NCBI RefSeq assembly: GCF_001413955.1
Contig: NZ_LCTZ01000002.1
Span: 2,032,501-2,096,500 of the forward strand
Source: Flagellimonas eckloniae
GTDB taxonomy: Bacteria > Bacteroidota > Bacteroidia > Flavobacteriales > Flavobacteriaceae
Direction: 5' to 3'
Length of the DNA: 64,000 bases
Numbering within the stretch: position 1 is the stretch's first letter; each line of letters opens with the position of its first letter. The position numbers and the translations under genes are program-made. Positions 1 through 9,644 of the stretch are shown one piece after another. Under the pieces are notes generated by a model. The model had not been told where the DNA came from. It did no database searches and worked only from the letters and a program-made list of their open reading frames with translations.

Positions 1-286
1 TGATAGGTTGGGCAATTATTCAGAGTATCCGGAGCATTGGGAGAAGAACTCTGTCATTAACCTTGTACATCTTTTAGGTGATAAAAAACTAAAATTTCTC
101 TTCGATTGTGGTGTGGATGATTTCTTTTATGAAGACAATAAAAGATTGCATAAAAAATTAATCGAACGTAAGATTCCCCACGATTATATTGAACGGCCCG
201 GTAGACATGATGGCCCATATTGGAGCAATTCCATTATCTATCAAATGCTGTTTTTTAAAGAGTTTTTTACCCAGGAAACCAAATAA
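1..286 (+). CDS. Esterase, putative alpha/beta hydrolase (5'-truncated)
   Basis: Only the last ~95 residues are present; the frame is open to the left edge (first full codon at base 2), so the start lies outside the window. The fragment resembles the C-terminus of PF00756-type esterases (esterase D / feruloyl esterase-like). It has a conserved segment beginning DCGVDDFF, which in this family follows the strand carrying the catalytic Asp, and GRHDGPYWSNSI, the usual site of the catalytic His. It stops 1 base before the ATG of the GH97 gene, so the two are almost certainly co-transcribed. I infer deacylation of the glycan handled by the downstream enzymes. Exact substrate, length and signal peptide cannot be judged from this fragment. 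Confidence 0.7.
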   Translation, partial: DRLGNYSEYPEHWEKNSVINLVHLLGDKKLKFLFDCGVDDFFYEDNKRLHKKLIERKIPHDYIERPGRHDGPYWSNSIIYQMLFFKEFFTQETK

Positions 287-287
287 C

Positions 288-2270
288 ATGAATTGTAGAG
301 CAACACTTATTGGAAGTTTACTGATTTCCATGATTTTTTTTAGTTGTAATAAACTAGAAGTCATTCAGGTAAAATCACCTGATGGAAAGAAAGTATTCAC
401 ACTTTTCCCCAACAAGGAAAATGGTATTGATTTTTCTGTTCAATACAACAACCATGAAGTGTTATTGCCTTCTACATTGGAGCTTGTTTCAAAAGAAATT
501 TCCTTTTCTGGGGATGTATCTATCCTAAAGATTGAAAATTCCAGCGTAGAAAATGTCTGGAACTCCAATTTTAGTGAGCTAAACATAATCCCTGATAATT
601 ACAATCAACTAAAAGTTTACTTACAAATAGAAGATGCCAAGCTCAATATTATTTGTAGGGCCTATAATGAGGGTATTTCTTACGCTTATGAAGTTCCCGA
701 GCAAAACGATATCACCGAGATAGGGTTGGATGAAAACATTCATTACAACTTTAACGATAATTACCCGGTTTGGTCCACCCCAAAACGCGAAAAAGGGACT
801 CTAACAGCTCAAGGCGAATATAAAAAAATACCATTGACAGAATTGGAGGAAGGTAGCGAACGCCCTCTTTTAATTGATATGGGAGATAGCCTAAAGGTTG
901 CTTTAGCCGAAGCAAAGCTGGTCGATTATGCCCGTTTAAGTTTCAATAAGGGTACATCTTCCCAATACAGCATTTTATCCACATTAGATGGTAAAATGGG
1001 AGAACAAAAACAAGATACCATAAGTGGCGCAATTATTTCTGAAAGAATAAAAGAAGGGACAAAAGTTCATAAAAAATTACCCTTTCAGTCTCCTTGGCGT
1101 GTGGTTATGATGGCAGAAAACGAAGGTAAGTTGCTCGAAAACAACTACATTATCCAAAACCTAAACGATCCTGTAGCAATTAAAGATGTCTCTTGGATTA
1201 CACCTGGAAAGGTACTTAGGGAAACCACATTAACTACGGATGGTGGATTTGCGGCTATCGATTTTGTGGCTAGCCATAATATGCAATATGTACATTTTGA
1301 TGCCGGTTGGTACGGAAATGAAATGGACAATTCATCTGATGCAACAACTATTACTCTAGATCCAAAACGATCAAAAGGTCCTTTTGATATTGAGGCTATT
1401 TGCAAATATGCCAACGAAAAAGGGGTAAAAGTAATGTTGTATGTAAACCGTAGAGCTTTAGAAAAACAATTGGATGAGGTGCTACCACTTTATAAAAAAT
1501 GGGGAGTAGCAGGTATTAAATATGGTTTTGTACGAGTTGGAGATCAAGATGCAACGGCCTGGTTGCACGAAGCTGTTAAAAAAACTGCCGAGCATGGTAT
1601 GATCATAGACGTACATGACGAGTACAGGCCAACCGGTTTCTCTAGAACCTACCCTAATTTTTTGACCCAGGAAGGCATTCGTGGCGATGAGGAAACTGTT
1701 CCCAATGCCCATACCTTAATAACCATGTATACAAGAATGTTGGCTGGAGCAGCAGACAATACTGTATGTTACTATAACAACCGTGTAAGCGAAATGGGAT
1801 CACATGCTTCACAATTGGCAAAAACGGTTTGCCTTTTTAGTCCGTTGCAATTTTTGTATTGGTATGATAAGCCTGCAGCTTCTCCCGAAAAAGCAGATGG
1901 TTTGTGGGGCGATACCAAACACATTGGTATCGAACCAGAATTGGAATTCTTTGATGCCGTACCCACCACTTGGGATGAAACAAAAGTATTACATGCCGAA
2001 ATAGGCGAAATAGGAGTCATTGCACGAAGAAAAGGAGCGCAATGGTACGTTGGAGGGATTAATGGTGAAACTGCCCGATCCTTGAAAATTGACTTCTCAT
2101 TTTTAGATACCAATGAAAACTATAGTGCAAAACTATATACGGATGATGAAACTATTAATACCAGAACCCGTGTAAAGATTGAACAACTGGATGTTGATAG
2201 TTCATTTATACTGAATTTAGACCTTAAAGCAAATAATGGTTTCGCAATTCAAATAATCCCCAATAGCTAA
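288..2270 (+). CDS. Glycoside hydrolase family 97 lipoprotein
   Basis: A 660-residue protein with a clear lipoprotein signal (lipobox Cys20), hence probably surface or periplasmic. ATG 288 is chosen because it creates this signal and follows the upstream stop; an in-frame ATG at 189 would overlap the esterase by about 100 bases. N-terminal GH97 beta-sandwich, then the TIM barrel with HFDAGWYG, GIKYGF (Gly413), VHDEYRPTG (His443, Asp444, Glu445) and RGDEE (Glu468, Glu469), then a C-terminal beta domain. GH97 holds inverting alpha-glucosidases (SusB type, Glu base, Gly at the other site) and retaining alpha-galactosidases (Asp nucleophile in KVDF). Here the KVDF Asp is Gly, as in inverting members, while the SusB base position appears to be Asp. 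Specificity is unassigned. Seven bases separate it from the next gene. Confidence 0.92.
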   Translation: MNCRATLIGSLLISMIFFSCNKLEVIQVKSPDGKKVFTLFPNKENGIDFSVQYNNHEVLLPSTLELVSKEISFSGDVSILKIENSSVENVWNSNFSELNIIPDNYNQLKVYLQIEDAKLNIICRAYNEGISYAYEVPEQNDITEIGLDENIHYNFNDNYPVWSTPKREKGTLTAQGEYKKIPLTELEEGSERPLLIDMGDSLKVALAEAKLVDYARLSFNKGTSSQYSILSTLDGKMGEQKQDTISGAIISERIKEGTKVHKKLPFQSPWRVVMMAENEGKLLENNYIIQNLNDPVAIKDVSWITPGKVLRETTLTTDGGFAAIDFVASHNMQYVHFDAGWYGNEMDNSSDATTITLDPKRSKGPFDIEAICKYANEKGVKVMLYVNRRALEKQLDEVLPLYKKWGVAGIKYGFVRVGDQDATAWLHEAVKKTAEHGMIIDVHDEYRPTGFSRTYPNFLTQEGIRGDEETVPNAHTLITMYTRMLAGAADNTVCYYNNRVSEMGSHASQLAKTVCLFSPLQFLYWYDKPAASPEKADGLWGDTKHIGIEPELEFFDAVPTTWDETKVLHAEIGEIGVIARRKGAQWYVGGINGETARSLKIDFSFLDTNENYSAKLYTDDETINTRTRVKIEQLDVDSSFILNLDLKANNGFAIQIIPNS

Positions 2271-2277
2271 ACTGTAG

Positions 2278-5100
2278 ATGAATCCAATAAAAAGGAAAAT
2301 GTCATTGAAAGTATTTCTAACTCCATTGTTGTGGTTTTTTTTGTGCTATCCAGCTCTGGGCCAGCATGGGGAACATCCTAGGATCTATATCAAGGATCAA
2401 TCCAGAAGTGATTTTATAAAATCGATTGAAACTGTCTCTTGGAAAAAAGCTTTTGTTGAAGAAAAGAAAGAACGATTGGCCAAGTACATCGAACTATGGG
2501 AAGAAGACCCGGAATGGTTAGTGTCACGTTTACAAATGAATTGGAATACCAAGCACAACAAAGTATTTCTAAATGAAGGCGACTTCTCCCATTCTGAAGG
2601 GACTGCACCAGTGCCCACTGTCCGTTTTTCAGGCTCTCGTGATTGGGCAACGGATTACAAATCTCCCAAATTAGAAGATATAATTCCATATTCGGATGAC
2701 CCCAAGGGTATATATCTCGAAAGAAAAGATAATCAAAAAAAGGAATGGGTAGCACCATCAGAAACAGGAAATATTATTGAAAAAATCAATGATAGAATAC
2801 TAGAGTTAGTGTCAGATGCAGCTTTTCTATATTGGGTTACCGGAGAGAAAAAATATGCTGATTTCGCATCACCTGTATTCTTTACCTATATTGATGGCAT
2901 GTATCATAGGGAAGCTCCCATTGATATAGAAAATTCTGGCCAACAACGAATATCAGGCTTGGCGACCTTTGAAGTAATTCACGAGCGCATCGTAGTTTCA
3001 CTAGTAACCAGCTATGATTTTCTCCACGACTATTTTAAAGACAAAAACAAGAATCTAGATAATACCATCACTGTTTTTCAACGATGGGGTGACCAAATTA
3101 TAGTCAACGGTATTCCTGATAACAACTGGAACCTTTTCCAAGCTCGTTTCTTAACCTATATCGCCTTGGTACTTGATGACAACAGTAGCTATAAAAATAA
3201 AAAGGGAAGGGAATATTTTTTAAAACACACTTTTGACGTTTCCACGGAGCGTCAATTGGCATTAAAGGAATCCCTTTTAGTATATGACGCTGAAAATGGA
3301 ATCTGGCCCGAATCTGCCTCCTATTCAGTGCATGTGATTACGACACTATTACGTATTATAACCTTATTGGACAATGCTACCAACACCAATGAACTTGCTA
3401 CTTATCCGATTGTGGAAAAAGCCGTATTCGCAGCTTTTCAATACCTCTTTCCTTCAGGTTATATAGTAGGTTTTGGTGATTCAAAGCATAGTATCCTTCC
3501 CCCTGAAAATTTTGAGCTATTACTGGCCAATTATAAAAAGTACGGTACCAGTGAAAAAGGGAAAATCATATCAACACTATTGAATGAACTAATTTCCAAT
3601 GGACAATACACTAGAGAAGCAAGCAATTATTTTGAATTGTTTTTTTATGTAGATGCTTTAGAAAAAGACAGTTTATCCAACCAAGGCGAAACCTTGGAAA
3701 AACTAACATCACCAACCTTCTATGCACCAAATGTGAGCTTGTTCAATCAAAGAATGGGTAGTGATGATAATTCTGTAATGGTATCTACCTTTGGGTCTTT
3801 TGGCAACCATGCCCATGCCAACGGGATCGCTATAGAACTGTTCGCTAACAACTACGTTTTAGGGCCAGATATGGGCAGAGGGCCAAGCTATTGGCATCCG
3901 CATCACAGGGAATATTTCTCTAGATTCCCGGCACACAATACGGTAATTGTGGATGGAATCTCGGATTATTATGCTATGCGGTCTTACCATCCCTTTAAAC
4001 TAGATTATAGTTTTCCCAAATCCGAGGAAAACGCAACATTTGATAAAGTCACCTTTTCCAAAGTTTCCTTTCTAGAACCTAAAACGATTTCCAAACAACA
4101 ACGATTTACAGCTATCGTAAAGTCACCTACCGAAAAACCCTATGTAGTTGATGTATTTCGTTCCAAAAGGCAACAAGAAGGCAAGCAAAAACACGAATAC
4201 TTCTATCATAATCTTGGTCAGTCATTAACATTTAAAAGCAGTAAAGGAAAAGAATTCGCTTTGAGCCTCACCGATCAATTAAGTAGTAAACTGGGCGATG
4301 CTAAAGGTTACGACTACTTTAAGGACAAAAAGAAATTTGTCACTTCAGATGATATCCAGGCATTTTTTCGCATCACCGAGAAGAACCAACCTGATAATTT
4401 GATGAAGGTTTGGATCAAAGGAGACGAGAAACAGCAAATCTATTCCGTAAATGGGCCACCATCCAAAGCTATCACAAGTGGTACTGCACCAAAAGAATTG
4501 ATAAATGAGCCTTTGCCCGCGTTTATCATCAAAAGAGAAAAAGCAGCTTGGGAGAATCCGTTTGCTTTGGTATTCAATCCTTACATTGAAGGAAATGAAA
4601 ACCCCATTTCCAATGTTGCATTTTCCACGATAGAAAAATATCCAACCACACAGCTTATAGAAGTAGAACTAAAGGATAAAAAAACGGTGGACCACATTAC
4701 CTTAAACGCTTCGGTCAGTGATATTGCCGAACGGAAATATTTTTATCAAAAAGGGTTGGTTTCCATAATTCGTAAACTCAAAGAAAGTAACGAGATAAGA
4801 TTCTTGTTCCTTTCAGGAATGGAAAAGTTTGAATATCACGATTGGAGTATCATTACATCCGTTGAGGCTGCGACAGTTTCCATAGAACTAACAGAAGAAG
4901 GATATCAAATAGAAAATGACAAACCTGTGACTATTGGTATTCCTATTGGAAAAGATAGAAAAATGGCGGAATTGCAATTGTTTGAAGACGGAAAACTAGT
5001 ATCAAGCAGAAAGGCTGTTGTTAGTAGGTCCAACCCAAATAAAATGAAAATCAAGTTATCAAAAGCATACAGCAATGCCAAGTTATTGCTAAAAGAATAA
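2278..5100 (+). CDS. Heparinase II/III-superfamily protein, HxHxN variant (paralogue 1)
   Basis: 940 residues with an N-terminal Sec signal (ending near ALGQ). The N-terminal ~420 residues look like an alpha/alpha toroid (including PDNNWNLFQAR); the C-terminal half carries the heparinase II/III beta-sandwich with GNHAHANGI (Asn510, His511, His513, Asn515) and FPAHNTVIVDG. These folds occur in polysaccharide lyases that beta-eliminate uronic-acid glycans and in related dehydratases described from marine flavobacteria. The residue that is Asp in the common HxHxD motif is Asn here. A close full-length paralogue is encoded at 18,808. I cannot assign a PL family. The substrate is probably a hexuronate-containing, possibly sulfated glycan, judging from KduI/KduD, the sulfatase and fucosidase nearby. 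Confidence 0.8.
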   Translation: MNPIKRKMSLKVFLTPLLWFFLCYPALGQHGEHPRIYIKDQSRSDFIKSIETVSWKKAFVEEKKERLAKYIELWEEDPEWLVSRLQMNWNTKHNKVFLNEGDFSHSEGTAPVPTVRFSGSRDWATDYKSPKLEDIIPYSDDPKGIYLERKDNQKKEWVAPSETGNIIEKINDRILELVSDAAFLYWVTGEKKYADFASPVFFTYIDGMYHREAPIDIENSGQQRISGLATFEVIHERIVVSLVTSYDFLHDYFKDKNKNLDNTITVFQRWGDQIIVNGIPDNNWNLFQARFLTYIALVLDDNSSYKNKKGREYFLKHTFDVSTERQLALKESLLVYDAENGIWPESASYSVHVITTLLRIITLLDNATNTNELATYPIVEKAVFAAFQYLFPSGYIVGFGDSKHSILPPENFELLLANYKKYGTSEKGKIISTLLNELISNGQYTREASNYFELFFYVDALEKDSLSNQGETLEKLTSPTFYAPNVSLFNQRMGSDDNSVMVSTFGSFGNHAHANGIAIELFANNYVLGPDMGRGPSYWHPHHREYFSRFPAHNTVIVDGISDYYAMRSYHPFKLDYSFPKSEENATFDKVTFSKVSFLEPKTISKQQRFTAIVKSPTEKPYVVDVFRSKRQQEGKQKHEYFYHNLGQSLTFKSSKGKEFALSLTDQLSSKLGDAKGYDYFKDKKKFVTSDDIQAFFRITEKNQPDNLMKVWIKGDEKQQIYSVNGPPSKAITSGTAPKELINEPLPAFIIKREKAAWENPFALVFNPYIEGNENPISNVAFSTIEKYPTTQLIEVELKDKKTVDHITLNASVSDIAERKYFYQKGLVSIIRKLKESNEIRFLFLSGMEKFEYHDWSIITSVEAATVSIELTEEGYQIENDKPVTIGIPIGKDRKMAELQLFEDGKLVSSRKAVVSRSNPNKMKIKLSKAYSNAKLLLKE

Positions 5101-5128
5101 GACAAAACCAAACAAATTAAACACAGCA

Positions 5129-7099
5129 ATGATGAAAAAAATAACAACATTACTACTACTATTTCTTTTGGCTTCGTACCAAAGTCCAGCACAAATATCA
5201 ACCAAAAAAGAAAAATTATCTGATGATGAACGGATGGCTTGGTGGCGAGATGCCAAGTTTGGAATGTTCATTCATTGGGGAGCATACTCTATTATTGGAG
5301 GCGAACGTGGAACAAAAATTGCCGGAGGAGGTGCCGAATGGGCCATGGACAAGCTAGATTTTACTGTTGAGGATTACGAAAAATTTCCTGAAATGTTTAA
5401 TCCAGTACTATTTGATGCCGATGCGTGGGTCTCTATGGCCAAGGATGCCGGCATGAAGTATATTGTAATTACTTCTAAACACCATGAAGGTTTTGGATTG
5501 TGGGATTCCAAAGTGTCAGATTACGATATAATGGATAGAGCTCCTTTTAAACGTGATATTATAAAAGAATTATCGGAAGCTTGTAAAAAACAAGGCATCA
5601 AGTTTTGTTTTTACTATTCCATTGTAGATTGGCACCATCCGCAGGCGCAAGGAAACTTATATCCAAATTACAACATCGCTCAGCATGACGACCCATCGGT
5701 GGTGAATCCAGAATTCCCAGAGTACTTTAACAACTATATGAAACCTCAGGTAAAGGAGTTATTGACCAATTACGGGGACATTGGCGTAGTGTGGTTTGAT
5801 GGTGATTGGATTTCAGATTATACCACTGAAATGGGAAAAGAATTGTACAGTTTTATTCGTGATATTCAACCAAACACCATTATCAACAACAGAGTTGATA
5901 AAGGAAGAAACGGTATGGAAGGGATGGACAAAGAAGGCAATTTTGCAGGAGATTTTGGGACACCAGAGCAAGAAATTCCGGATACAGGAATTGATTCTGA
6001 TTGGGAAGCATGTATGACCATGAACGGGTCATGGGGATACAAACCAGCCGATAATAATTGGAAAAGCAGTGAAGATTTAATTCAGAAATTAGTGGACATC
6101 GTATCTAAAGGAGGAAACTTTTTATTGAACATAGGCCCTGATGGTTATGGCAGATTTCCAGCAGAGAGTATTCGCCGTTTAAAAGCCATGGGAGAGTGGA
6201 CCAAAAAAAATGGAGAAGCCATTTATGGGGTATCTGCAAGTCCTGTTGAAAAACCAAAATGGGGGCGTTATACTAAAAAAGGCAATGTTGTCTATGTACA
6301 TGTTTTTGATTGGCCAAAAAGTGGAATCCTTACCCTAAATAAAAAATTTAAGGTTAAAAAAGCATCATTGTTAACAGGTTCCAAGGCTATATTGAAAACA
6401 ACGGCAACATCTAGAGGGGCCATTATAGAGTTACCCATGTTGCCCCCAGACATCCCAGTTACAGTTATAAAAGTACAATTGGAACCAACAGATTGGGCTA
6501 ATCTTGGTAGATATGAAAAGGCCAATAAAAAGCTTATGAAATCCTCAAAAAATGTAAAAGCTGTTTTTATGGGAAATTCTATTACCCAAGGATGGGTAAA
6601 AGCTAATCCAGATTTTTTTACTCAAAATAATTTTATTGGTAGAGGCATTAGCGGTCAAACCACATCACAAATGGTAGCACGTTTTAAACAAGATGTCATT
6701 GACTTAAATCCCAATGTTGTAACTATTCTTGCAGGAACCAATGATATTGCAGGAAATAGAGGATTGATTACAGTACCAGAAATTGCGAAGAATATTTCCA
6801 CAATGGCAGAAATGGCAAAAAAACATAACATTAAGGTAGTTTTAGCTTCGGTTTTACCAGCGAGTAGTTATTCTTGGAGTCCTTCCATAGCGCCTGTTGA
6901 AAAAATTACTGAACTCAACGGGCTCATTAAAAACTATGCCCAGGCTAATAATTTGGTGTATTTAGATTACTATTCAAAAATGGTTAACGATAAAAAAGGA
7001 TTAAAAAAAGAATTAGGTAGAGATACTGTTCACCCTAATGCAGAAGGCTATAATGTAATGGGTCCTTTGGTCAAAGAAGCCATTGAAAAAGCTTTATAG
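5129..7099 (+). CDS. GH29 alpha-L-fucosidase fused to a C-terminal SGNH/GDSL esterase
   Basis: 656 residues with a signal peptide (cleavage near SPAQ). Residues ~35-355 form a GH29 barrel: WWRDAKFGMFIHWGAYS, SKHHEGFGLW and VVWFDGDW, where Asp224 matches the family nucleophile. A GH29-type beta domain spans ~365-450. Residues ~475-655 are a complete SGNH hydrolase: GNSIT (Ser484; GNS replaces GDS, common in Bacteroidota), Gly block, GTND (Asn538) and DTVHP (Asp632, His635). The product should therefore remove alpha-L-fucose and an acyl group from the same exported polypeptide. It is the fourth gene in the plus-strand series, 28 bases after the heparinase-like gene. ATG 5132 is an equally good start. 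The fucosidase call is firm at family level; the esterase substrate is unknown. Confidence 0.9.
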   Translation: MMKKITTLLLLFLLASYQSPAQISTKKEKLSDDERMAWWRDAKFGMFIHWGAYSIIGGERGTKIAGGGAEWAMDKLDFTVEDYEKFPEMFNPVLFDADAWVSMAKDAGMKYIVITSKHHEGFGLWDSKVSDYDIMDRAPFKRDIIKELSEACKKQGIKFCFYYSIVDWHHPQAQGNLYPNYNIAQHDDPSVVNPEFPEYFNNYMKPQVKELLTNYGDIGVVWFDGDWISDYTTEMGKELYSFIRDIQPNTIINNRVDKGRNGMEGMDKEGNFAGDFGTPEQEIPDTGIDSDWEACMTMNGSWGYKPADNNWKSSEDLIQKLVDIVSKGGNFLLNIGPDGYGRFPAESIRRLKAMGEWTKKNGEAIYGVSASPVEKPKWGRYTKKGNVVYVHVFDWPKSGILTLNKKFKVKKASLLTGSKAILKTTATSRGAIIELPMLPPDIPVTVIKVQLEPTDWANLGRYEKANKKLMKSSKNVKAVFMGNSITQGWVKANPDFFTQNNFIGRGISGQTTSQMVARFKQDVIDLNPNVVTILAGTNDIAGNRGLITVPEIAKNISTMAEMAKKHNIKVVLASVLPASSYSWSPSIAPVEKITELNGLIKNYAQANNLVYLDYYSKMVNDKKGLKKELGRDTVHPNAEGYNVMGPLVKEAIEKAL

Positions 7100-7193
7100 A
7101 AGACGTAGTTTCAGATGTAAAGAACCTTTTTTGGAGCAATTAAAGCTTTAAAAATATTTCACATATTTTGAAATCAATTCACCATCACTTCCA

Positions 7194-7230
7194 ATAAACC
7201 ATAATTTATAGATAATGAATTATGGTTTAT
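7194..7230. repeat. AT-rich inverted repeat between GH29 and the next lyase-like gene
   Basis: Perfect 13-bp arms (7194-7206 and 7218-7230) flank an 11-base spacer. Within the arms, AACCATAATT and AATTATGGTT lie 21 bp apart centre to centre. A similar pair with the same 11-base gap occurs at 27,621-27,651. It could be an operator or a weak terminator; there is no GC-rich stem or clear T-tract. The 240-base gap holds no gene. Confidence 0.45.
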
Positions 7231-7339
7231 AATCTTTTCTAAGAAATAGCCCTATAATTGAGCAATCAATCGAGATGTCTCCTAAATATTCTGAAGAACA
7301 GCTATTTATGGAGTATGAATCTACACTATTTTTTTAAAA

Positions 7340-9640
7340 ATGAAATTGAGGATACTACTTACCATTTGCGTGTTTTCTGTCTTTGTTACAAATGCACAAG
7401 AGCGAAAATATCTTTTATATACTAACGAAAATATCTCGCGCCTAAAGGAGCAAATAAAGAACAGTGAATCCATAAAAAATCAGTGGAATGAACAGTACAA
7501 AAAGGCTAAGAGCTTACTTAAAAAAGATAAACTAAAGTCAGGGGATTGTCTCCTATTAGGATTGGTCTATAGAATGACCGGTGATGAAAAGTTTGCACGT
7601 AAAACAAAAGAGGTTCTTCTTAATTATACATCTAGAAAAACTTGGGAAGGCAAGGCGTTATTGGGAAGGACCCCCCCATGGCAAGGTGGATTGGGCACCT
7701 CCCACACCAGCTATGATATTGCAATGGGGTTCGACTGTATTTATAGCTATCTATCAGAAACAGAGCAGCAACAAATTGCTCAAGATATTATTCGATTGGG
7801 AATCAATCCTGCAAGAGAAGATTGGTTAAACCCAGATACCAGTTATCACACATTTGATACTATGGGACACAACTGGTGGAGTGCTTGCGTTTATATGGCA
7901 GGCTTTGCTTCTTTAGCCGTGAGGGACGAAATACCCGAAGCAATAAAATGGGCAAAGGATATTGAGGAATCGGCAATTGAATGGATTAATTTTTCTGGGA
8001 GCGTACTACAAAACAAACCATCTACTTTTGACAGGGATGGCGGGTTTTATGAAAGTATTAATTATGCTTCTTATGCAACATCACAATACTTATTATTTTT
8101 AAATGGGTTTAGTAATGTATGGCCTGACGAACCTATCTATAAATCTCCCATTTTAGATAAGGTAGGTGACTTTTTTATGAATACAACATATTATGTTGAA
8201 GGTAAAAGAAATTTGGCGGTCAATTTTGGTGATTCTAATATTAGAGCCAATGGTGGTCGCATACTAACCTTGCTCTGGAACTTGGGTTATCAAAATAAAC
8301 AATATGCATGGTATATCAATCATGCAAATACTATTGAATCAGGAAACTCTAATTCGCCAGTTGCTTTAGCATTAAGACCAGACTTGCCTTCTCTTGATTC
8401 CAATTATTTACCAAATAGACCTAAATCCCATCTTTACCAAGACATGGGTTGGGCCACAATGCGTAATTCATGGGACAATAATGCAACTATGTTAGCTGTA
8501 AAATCAGGATTTTCTTGGAATCATGCCCATGCCGATGCAGGATCCTATATTTTATTCCACAATGGGAAAAATCTAATCATAGATTCAGGGAATGCCAGTT
8601 ATTTGAATCCATTATATACCGAATACTATTGCCAGAGTGAGGCACACAATGTAGTTTTCTTTGATGGAAAAGCCCAAAACAGAAATGACCCCTATTTTGG
8701 AGTGGTCAATTCTGGTTCACTACACAACCTAATTGAAGGGGAAGATTTTAAATACCTATTAGCCAATGCAACAGGCCCTTATTCACAAATTTTGGCTCGT
8801 AATTACCGAAGTTTTATTTGGGTTGGAGATGTTATTCTGGTTATTGATGATTTGTTGGCACACGAACCTGGGCAATTTGAATGGTTACTACATTATAATG
8901 GGGAGTCCGAATTAAAAGGAGGTATAGATCTTACCATTACAGATGAAGATGCCAAAGTTCTAGTTCGTCCTCTTTATCCGGAAACTTTTCCTCCAGGGGG
9001 AGAACGACCTCATGACTTCCCCGAACACATGCGTTTAACCGAAAAATTGGGCTATGAAGACCATCATCCTGAAAATAGGGAACCCTATTGGTCCATCAGT
9101 CATTTTGAAAAAACGGCAAGAACAAAGTTTATTTCCGCCATTATATTGGAAAATGAGAAGAACAAAAACAACCTTCCAGTTATAGAACGTTTTGACGGCA
9201 AAGATTTTTTAGGAGTTTCCATAACACAAAATGGTAAAACCACGGAAATGTACTTCAATCTATTGGCAGATGGGCGATTAAAACACAGAAATAGCGCCAA
9301 TACCATGAATGGTTGGGAAACTGATGCCTACCTGACGGTATTAAAATTTGATGAAGGTGTAGATAAAACAAACCTTAACGATATCAAGGAATTATTTGTT
9401 GGTCATGGTAGTTATTTAAGGAGGGACAATCAAGTTTTAACCCATGCACTTTCAAAATACACAACCTTAATTGAAGATTTTGGAACAAACCCAAAAGTGA
9501 CTTTTCAAGGGCAATTCAATACCAAATTTCGGTTCCACACTCCGAAAGGGGATACAAAAGCACTAGTAAATGGTGCTGTTAAAAATGGCCAATTCAATCC
9601 ATCTAACAATTTACTTTTAATACAGCTGACCAAAAAATAG
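7340..9640 (+). CDS. Heparinase II/III-family polysaccharide lyase-like protein
   Basis: 766 residues with a Sec signal ending at TNAQ. The first ~350 residues are the alpha-helical toroid (DTMGHNWWSACVYMAG, DRDGGFYESINYASYAT). The following beta-sandwich carries the canonical NHAHADAGS motif (Asn394, His395, His397, Asp399) and EAHNVVFFDG. The HxHxD motif is intact, unlike in the two large paralogues of this locus. Members of the superfamily cleave uronate-containing polysaccharides (alginate, heparinoids, ulvan and others) by beta-elimination; family and substrate cannot be fixed by eye. It follows a 240-base gap, so it may start a transcription unit, and ends 4 bases before the next lyase-like gene. 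Confidence 0.85.
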   Translation: MKLRILLTICVFSVFVTNAQERKYLLYTNENISRLKEQIKNSESIKNQWNEQYKKAKSLLKKDKLKSGDCLLLGLVYRMTGDEKFARKTKEVLLNYTSRKTWEGKALLGRTPPWQGGLGTSHTSYDIAMGFDCIYSYLSETEQQQIAQDIIRLGINPAREDWLNPDTSYHTFDTMGHNWWSACVYMAGFASLAVRDEIPEAIKWAKDIEESAIEWINFSGSVLQNKPSTFDRDGGFYESINYASYATSQYLLFLNGFSNVWPDEPIYKSPILDKVGDFFMNTTYYVEGKRNLAVNFGDSNIRANGGRILTLLWNLGYQNKQYAWYINHANTIESGNSNSPVALALRPDLPSLDSNYLPNRPKSHLYQDMGWATMRNSWDNNATMLAVKSGFSWNHAHADAGSYILFHNGKNLIIDSGNASYLNPLYTEYYCQSEAHNVVFFDGKAQNRNDPYFGVVNSGSLHNLIEGEDFKYLLANATGPYSQILARNYRSFIWVGDVILVIDDLLAHEPGQFEWLLHYNGESELKGGIDLTITDEDAKVLVRPLYPETFPPGGERPHDFPEHMRLTEKLGYEDHHPENREPYWSISHFEKTARTKFISAIILENEKNKNNLPVIERFDGKDFLGVSITQNGKTTEMYFNLLADGRLKHRNSANTMNGWETDAYLTVLKFDEGVDKTNLNDIKELFVGHGSYLRRDNQVLTHALSKYTTLIEDFGTNPKVTFQGQFNTKFRFHTPKGDTKALVNGAVKNGQFNPSNNLLLIQLTKK

Positions 9641-9644
9641 CAAC

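Noticed and set aside
189..287. In-frame upstream extension of the GH97 gene from ATG 189.
   Set aside because: It would overlap the esterase gene and push the lipoprotein signal inside the protein; ATG 288 gives a proper signal.
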